Of a stretch of 64,000 bases of DNA, positions 62,301-64,000 are shown in pieces; the first letter of the stretch is position 1; the number at the start of each line of letters is the position of its first letter. The position numbers and the translations under genes are program-made. A model generated the notes under the pieces. It was not told the origin of the DNA and did no database searches. It worked only from the letters and a program-made list of their open reading frames with translations. This DNA comes from Silene latifolia. Its lineage: Eukaryota; Streptophyta; Magnoliopsida; Caryophyllales; Caryophyllaceae. The stretch spans positions 19,867,969 to 19,931,968 of the forward strand of contig NC_133538.1 of NCBI RefSeq assembly GCF_048544455.1, read 5' to 3'.

Positions 62301-62900
62301 CAGGGGAATCAGCCATATCATCTAAAACTCCTTTCAAAACCCGAGCAAACCCAAGACGACACTTAGGAGGAATAGATTTCACGGTGCGAAGGCCCAACGA
62401 CAACAAATGATCAAGCGAAGATATAGACCACTGAACAAGCCCAACACCATCATCAGATGAAGAAACCGAAGGAGAAGGAGCCAATGGTCTCGGAATACCG
62501 TAAATATGAAAGCTGTAGAGACCATCAACACACTCAGGAGGCGCCACAATATCACCCCAACTATGCCGACATCTAAAGCGAGTGGTACGGGTTTTAAAGC
62601 ATCCACTTCAAAGTAATCTCGGCATTAGAGAAAACAGTCAGACTATCAAGAAGAGTTTGACGTGTAAGTTCTAAGGCACCATCATGACAATGTCGGTCCT
62701 GAAAATGTTTCTACCATGCAGCCTTAGTAAGGCCCTTACCAAAACCATCCGGACATGCATGAAGACTCGAAAAAGGACAATGAAACCGTACAAGTTCAGG
62801 CATGAAGAAAGAAGCAAAACCCCACACCCTACCTGCACAAAAACCGATATAGCCACCAAGCAACCACCCGAACGAAAACCACCATGAAGGCAACCGCACA
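59325..62900 (-). pseudogene. R2-like non-LTR retroelement: Cys/His finger, RT, CCHC, endonuclease-like C-terminus; decayed
   Basis: Read on the minus strand. 62790-62690: Cys/His finger (FHCPFSSLHACPDGFGKG, KHFQDRHCHDG, stop between). 62547-62284: SIPPKCRLGFARVLKGVL. 62203-61090: RT (FPRGTSCGRDGFRAQRLMDC, IASAPLTPLVKLGGG, LSMLLVDFQNAFNLVDRATM, WSCQGVQQVDSLGPFLFAL, AWYLDDGAIVGDT). The usual GDPLGP is VDSLGP here, a likely inactivating change. A MITE interrupts 61080-60792. RT thumb: 60702-60120 in shifting frames (IEDPQCELLLLRACTGISKLY, SLERIVTASGPGFGGWHWRLA). 59938-59875: CPACSRVFDDDVFGDHAVSC. 59865-59361: KHRHNLVRETLFDICYRSG, SLRPADLLLYSWDRGRDVCV, DLTGSSPL. The order and the late RHN and P-x-D...D-x-T motifs resemble REL-endonuclease elements (R2, NeSL). 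Many stops and shifts. Confidence 0.75.
60792..61080. mobile_element. Tourist-like MITE inside the RT pseudogene
   Basis: 289 bp; ends GAGGGTATTTGGTT and, on the other strand, GGGGTCGTTTGGTT; TAA duplication at 60789-60791 and 61081-61083. The TTTGGTT end and TAA target are typical of PIF/Harbinger MITEs. The RT coding sequence is interrupted exactly here. Confidence 0.88.
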
Positions 62901-63614
62901 AGCAGCTAGAGGCAAGACACCCGAAAAGGAAAACTGACCCGTAGCCAAGGTGACCACTAAACACCACCCACTCCGGTGATGATCAACCAATAGCCCTAGC
63001 TACTAAAAACTCCACGGTACTAGCAACCCGCAACACCCACCGCAAACCACAACCTAAAGAAAAGGCAGCGGTGACAGAAGCTATGGCCGGACACAGTACC
63101 ACAGACCACCGCAAGGGCAAACACCAGCAGCAAGAACGCAGAAGAAAAGGAAAGAAAACGGAAACCCCAAAGCAAAAGCAACGAGACACTCACTGGTGGT
63201 AAGAAGGGAAAAACGCAGGCACAGTCGTCGGCCACCACGACAAAGACCGGCGACGTGAGGTCTGATGTCCCAATAGTGGTGGCGCAGGTGTACACTGAAC
63301 GCAAAACAGGCGACAATGACCCCTGAAAATGACGAACAACCACGCACGAATGCCCTCCCAAACAGCAGACCACCGCAGGAACAACCAACAACAACTTCCC
63401 CTGGCCGGCGGCGTGAGGTCTAAAGGTCGGCGTGGGGACTCCAAGAGGAATGAGCACATTAATGACTTGAGTTACGGAGGGACTCGTGTGGTTGAGGCAC
63501 GACGTTTAGCAGGGGAACCGAGTCCCTCTCGGGCCCGGTACCACGGACGTGTTCCGAGTGCCTGTTTGTGAGGTGTGGTGTCGCGGGCGTATCCCTGACA
63601 CCAGTGGTTTTGGG
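62901..63614. other. GC-richer region, no gene assigned
   Basis: Possible 5' part of the R2-like element on the minus strand, but no protein motif was recognised. At 63440-63560 a plus-strand frame (RVVEARRLAGEPSPSRARY) has no family I know. Confidence 0.4.
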
Positions 63615-64000
63615 TGTAACACTCCCGCACACCAGGATGCCTTACCAAGGACCATCTCAGTGTGTGAAGGTGTTACCATCTCGGTTACCCGAGGTAGTAG
63701 ATCAAATAGACAATAAAAGAACTCTTATATTATATTACTGTAACTCTTACAACCAGATATAAAACCGACTACAAGAGATAATAATGACTACTATTAACTC
63801 AAGCCTCTGCATATCTAGACCGGTAGCGTGATGACTCTATTCCCTCAATGCCAAGCAACAATGGACTAACTGTACCTGCTAAGCCAACTGCTCACCATCC
63901 TCGAATGGATCACCACAGTTTTGAAAACACAACATGGGGTCAGTTACTAAACAATTAAAATAAGACAAGTATGATAAGTAACCAGCTGATCATCCACCGT
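63615..64000 (+). other. Possible LTR fragment cut by the window end
   Basis: TGTAACACTCCCGCA at 63615 resembles the start of some Ty3/gypsy LTRs (TGTAACACCCC). The rest is AT-rich non-coding sequence and the other end is outside the window. Tentative. Confidence 0.25.

Noticed and set aside
63020-63457. Overlapping minus-strand hydrophobic ORFs near the right edge
   Set aside because: GC-rich open frames without recognised motifs; could be an untranslated part of the retroelement.

Overview
This window is plant nuclear DNA, most likely from a eudicot with a repeat-rich genome. The evidence is AT-rich intergenic sequence, multi-exon genes with GT-AG introns, an Athila-type LTR retrotransposon, two L1-type LINEs and many MITEs. 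The order Caryophyllales is a guess only. Most of the DNA is transposable element. Four host-type loci can be supported: a gene for an RPA70-like single-stranded-DNA-binding protein (minus strand, 17374-19985, one probable frameshift), a complete 19-exon VPS41 gene (minus strand, 21705-40716), and two paralogous TPR-protein genes in tandem (plus strand, 50134-51750 broken, 53466-55058 intact).

Layout. 1-4453 is non-coding and holds a 29-bp minisatellite. 4454-17079 is one complete but mutated Athila-like Ty3/gypsy element with LTRs, a 5-bp target duplication, broken gag and pol, an ATHILA-type third ORF and polypurine tract. 17374-19985 is the RPA-like gene. 21705-40716 is VPS41; its 8.4-kb intron 6 holds a 5.8-kb L1 LINE with a 17-bp target duplication, a Stowaway MITE and a 1.1-kb Mutator-like foldback element. 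Another terminal-inverted-repeat element (40866-42068) sits 150 bp upstream of the VPS41 start codon. 42364 to about 49500 is a second L1 LINE, split by a 1.5-kb solo LTR related to the Athila LTR. 50134-55058 carries the TPR pair; the intact copy lies between inverted TE-like ends (52721 and 55802). 56208-59320 is a cluster of (TAA)n arrays, a 2.4-kb inverted repeat and a MITE inserted in (TTA)n. 59330 to about 62900 is a decayed reverse-transcriptase element with an N-terminal Cys/His finger, a YLDD-type RT, a CCHC knuckle and an endonuclease-like C-terminus. That order resembles R2-type elements rather than the L1 type. The last kilobase is unassigned.

The strongest unusual signals are the R2-like relic, and a palindrome (CTCGATCGAG) that always occurs in pairs about 20 bp apart inside the Athila element and the related solo LTR. 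Exon coordinates were worked out by hand from GT-AG signals and reading-frame continuity, and no database search was run. Recognition of families rests on remembered motifs.
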